Shown piece by piece: positions 62,000-64,000 of a stretch of DNA of 64,000 nucleotides; positions within the stretch are counted from its first letter, which is position 1; every line of letters begins with the position of its first letter. This stretch comes from Cercis canadensis. Lineage: Eukaryota > Streptophyta > Magnoliopsida > Fabales > Fabaceae. The stretch lies in assembly GCA_003255065.1 (NCBI GenBank), contig QAOA01007670.1:310001-374000 (forward strand). The letters are read 5' to 3'. Below the pieces are notes generated by a model that made no database searches, was not told the origin of the DNA, and was given only the letters and a program-made list of their open reading frames with translations. The translations under genes were made by a program, and so were the position numbers.

Positions 62000-63200
62000 T
62001 TAATAAATTTTAATACAACTCTTTGTATTTGTATTTGTATGTTTGATAAATTTTATTCCGGAAAAAAATTATTAGTTAACATAGAAATGCATAAAATTTG
62101 CTTCTATATTCAAGATTTTGATTCCAACACACTAGAGATATTTATTGAGCTAAATCACAATTTTTTTTTTTCGCTAGATAAAATTACAGGTCTTACTCCG
62201 GCAATATCAAATATATGACAGAGATGCCTCTGAATTAAAAAAGGTGCGACAGAAAGAAAGGAAAAAAGCAATTTTACCTCAATGACAGTGTATTGGCAAA
62301 GTGTAAGAAGGCAATGCCCCTTGCGAACTTCGAATGGGACTAAACTTCTTGTATATGGATTTACTGAGTACAAAAAGAAACTTGAACCTTTTCTTGATCA
62401 AAGCATCTTCTCCTTCTTGCTTGCTGTTCTAATAGCTAGATTCCCATTTAGAAATCTCAGCATGTATGCATATATTTCCCTAGAATGCACACAGAATCAA
62501 AGTGTTCATGAAAGCTTAAAACATATGAGAGAAACTTATGAAAGGGATGCAAAAGTGAGAAAACATTCGCCTAAAAGTAGTGAGGTTTCTGAAACTAGAC
62601 ATGCCTAGGACTCAACAAACCAACCAAAGTGAAAAGCTAGGTCAAAGAGGAGCTCATCCACTAGAACAGCAAGTAAGAAGAGAAAGATATTCTCAATCAT
62701 ATGCAGTAGCTTCCTAGATACGTTGACATGCACTAGTTTTCTTACCCAAAGTTCAGAAACTTGAATTGGCATGAGTACTCTGGAGAATGGATATTATTTA
62801 TAGAGGTAATTGAATGAACTATGAACTATGAACTTACGACTCATTCTTAATTACTATGTCAGAGTCAAGATCCATATTAACTAAGGAATTGCTCCAAGAC
62901 CAACCAAATAGTTCGCATCCATGTTAGACTGTTAAATTAGGATAGAACATGTGCCTCCTTTATTACTAGAGATAATTAAATCTATTTGGACGTTTTAGGA
63001 ATCCTTCTTTGTCATCATTTTCAGATGTTTGATTGGTCTTATGAAATCATTTCAACGAGATTTGGGCGACAATTCTTAGTAAACTCAATTTTCAAGATTT
63101 GATAAAGTTTTCCACAGAAAGTAGCTTACTCTTTCTTTGACAAGAAAAGTATTCATCAATTTGTTACAGTATGAGGGTGACTACTTCAAGAACATAAATG
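62000..63200. repeat. long duplicated block, copy 2
   Basis: Second copy of 55388-56640, lying just beyond the 3' side of the TBL gene. A 265-bp stretch at about 61690-61955 has no counterpart in copy 1. Confidence 0.85.
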
Positions 63201-63549
63201 ATTCTATAAAATATAATTATAAGCACCTTTTCTTTTACCCAAAAAAATTAAAAATATATTATAGAACATGCATTTTGCTTTCGCATTTAAGAAATGTCAT
63301 GCTGTGAGAGCACAAGCTGCTGGTATGGCCTCAAGGAATATAGCTATTTCTTTTAGGCATGGCCTAGAAGACTATTATCATGCATGGAAACTAATCCAGT
63401 GGATAGACCAAAATTCCTTTTCCTAATCCATATAAGAAAAATAAACCAGGAAACTAAACCAATTATCATGCGTGGAACCATTTGAATGATGTCCTCTTAT
63501 TATTTTGACTAGTAAGGCATTCTAATCCTTCAGGCATGGCCATAGAAGA

Positions 63550-63847
63550 CTAATTCCGAGTGAGCTCAGCATATAAGAGCTCATTCCAAGTATCAGGAAG
63601 TCCTGGAAGACACCAACGGCTGCAATCCATTCCGCTGTGCCCTCTTGTGCCATATACAGAAGGGTGTGCATCTTTTCTTTGCTGTGACAGTCTTGTTATA
63701 TTGAGCAAATGCACTCTCTTTGATAGGCTACCTATCACTCTCTCTAATATCACTTTACCTGCAGGTTTCCTTCGATGGATTGACCCAGGTAATGGCAGTT
63801 TTTCTTCAGTGCAATTCTTTGCATCATAGTTCACCCAAGAACTAGAA
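63550..63847 (-). CDS. trichome birefringence-like (TBL) putative polysaccharide O-acetyltransferase, last exon only
   Basis: A 298-nt terminal exon after an acceptor (TTGAACCAG at 63848); 98 codons plus TAG. Earlier exons lie beyond the window edge. TBL proteins are Golgi membrane enzymes that O-acetylate xylan, mannan or pectin, with a GDS motif and a DxxH motif forming the Ser-His-Asp triad. Seen here: KNCTEEKLPLPGS, VHLLNITRLSQQRKDAHPSV, then the signature DCSRWCLPGLPDTWNELLYA. The usual motif is DCSHWCLPG; at 63618-63616 the codon is CGT (Arg) where the catalytic His codon CAT/CAC is expected. The frame is otherwise intact. It may be a diverged, catalytically altered member or a decaying copy. 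Confidence 0.85.
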
Positions 63848-64000
63848 CTGGTTCAAACCAAGGAGAATAAGTTTATTTTTTATTTTAATTTTTTTTAATA
63901 GAGAGAGAAGAGGAAAGAAAAGAAAGGTTTTGTTTGCAACGTTTCGGAAATAGAAAAATGAATTCATTTTAAATGAATGCAGTCATATCGAGAGTGATAA

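Overview
This window is nuclear DNA of a flowering plant, most likely a woody eudicot. It is AT-rich, with GT-AG introns, organelle transit peptides, a DYW-type PPR gene, a plant LRR-malectin receptor kinase, and many plant-type transposon remnants (LINEs with RNase H tails, copia-type LTRs, a Pack-MULE-like foldback element, SINE-like elements). I cannot name the species from sequence alone.

Layout of host genes: (1) Elongin-A-like protein, minus strand, 3.6-7.3 kb. (2) GatA, the organellar Glu-tRNA(Gln) amidotransferase subunit A, minus, 13.6-18.4 kb, 10 exons. (3) ARPC1, the WD40 subunit of the Arp2/3 complex, minus, 23.6-31.6 kb, 15 coding exons. (4) An LRR receptor kinase with a malectin domain, minus, 32.9-43.0 kb, 24 coding exons, 1024 aa. 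(5) An intronless DYW PPR protein resembling At4g33990/EMB2758, plus, 50.6-53.1 kb, 823 aa. (6) A SKP1-like gene, minus, 58.4-60.0 kb. (7) The last exon of a trichome-birefringence-like (TBL) putative polysaccharide O-acetyltransferase at the right edge, minus. Exon models were assembled by hand from splice sites, reading frame and family conservation. All coding lengths close in frame. The genes have unrelated housekeeping or signalling roles and do not form a pathway.

Accessory parts: 0.5-2.4 kb is a LINE nested inside another LINE, with a 34-bp target duplication. 8.2-9.2 kb is a mosaic of gene fragments, including an intron-containing copy of part of ARPC1. 9.9-12.9 kb is a long foldback element carrying a STIG1-like gene with its promoter. 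18.7-23.3 kb holds a foldback MITE with a related empty site 4 kb away, an element with a 174-bp triplicated repeat, and two 424-bp LTRs in inverted orientation. A solo LTR lies in an intron of the receptor kinase. 55.0-57.1 and 61.5-63.8 kb are rearranged duplicates containing LINE reverse transcriptase and TBL 3' fragments.

I found no new multi-gene system. The most interesting signals are the gene-capturing foldback element, the Arg in place of the conserved DxxH histidine in the TBL exon, the nonsense codon bypassed by a downstream ATG in the SKP1-like gene, and a stop-free 123-bp intron in GatA.
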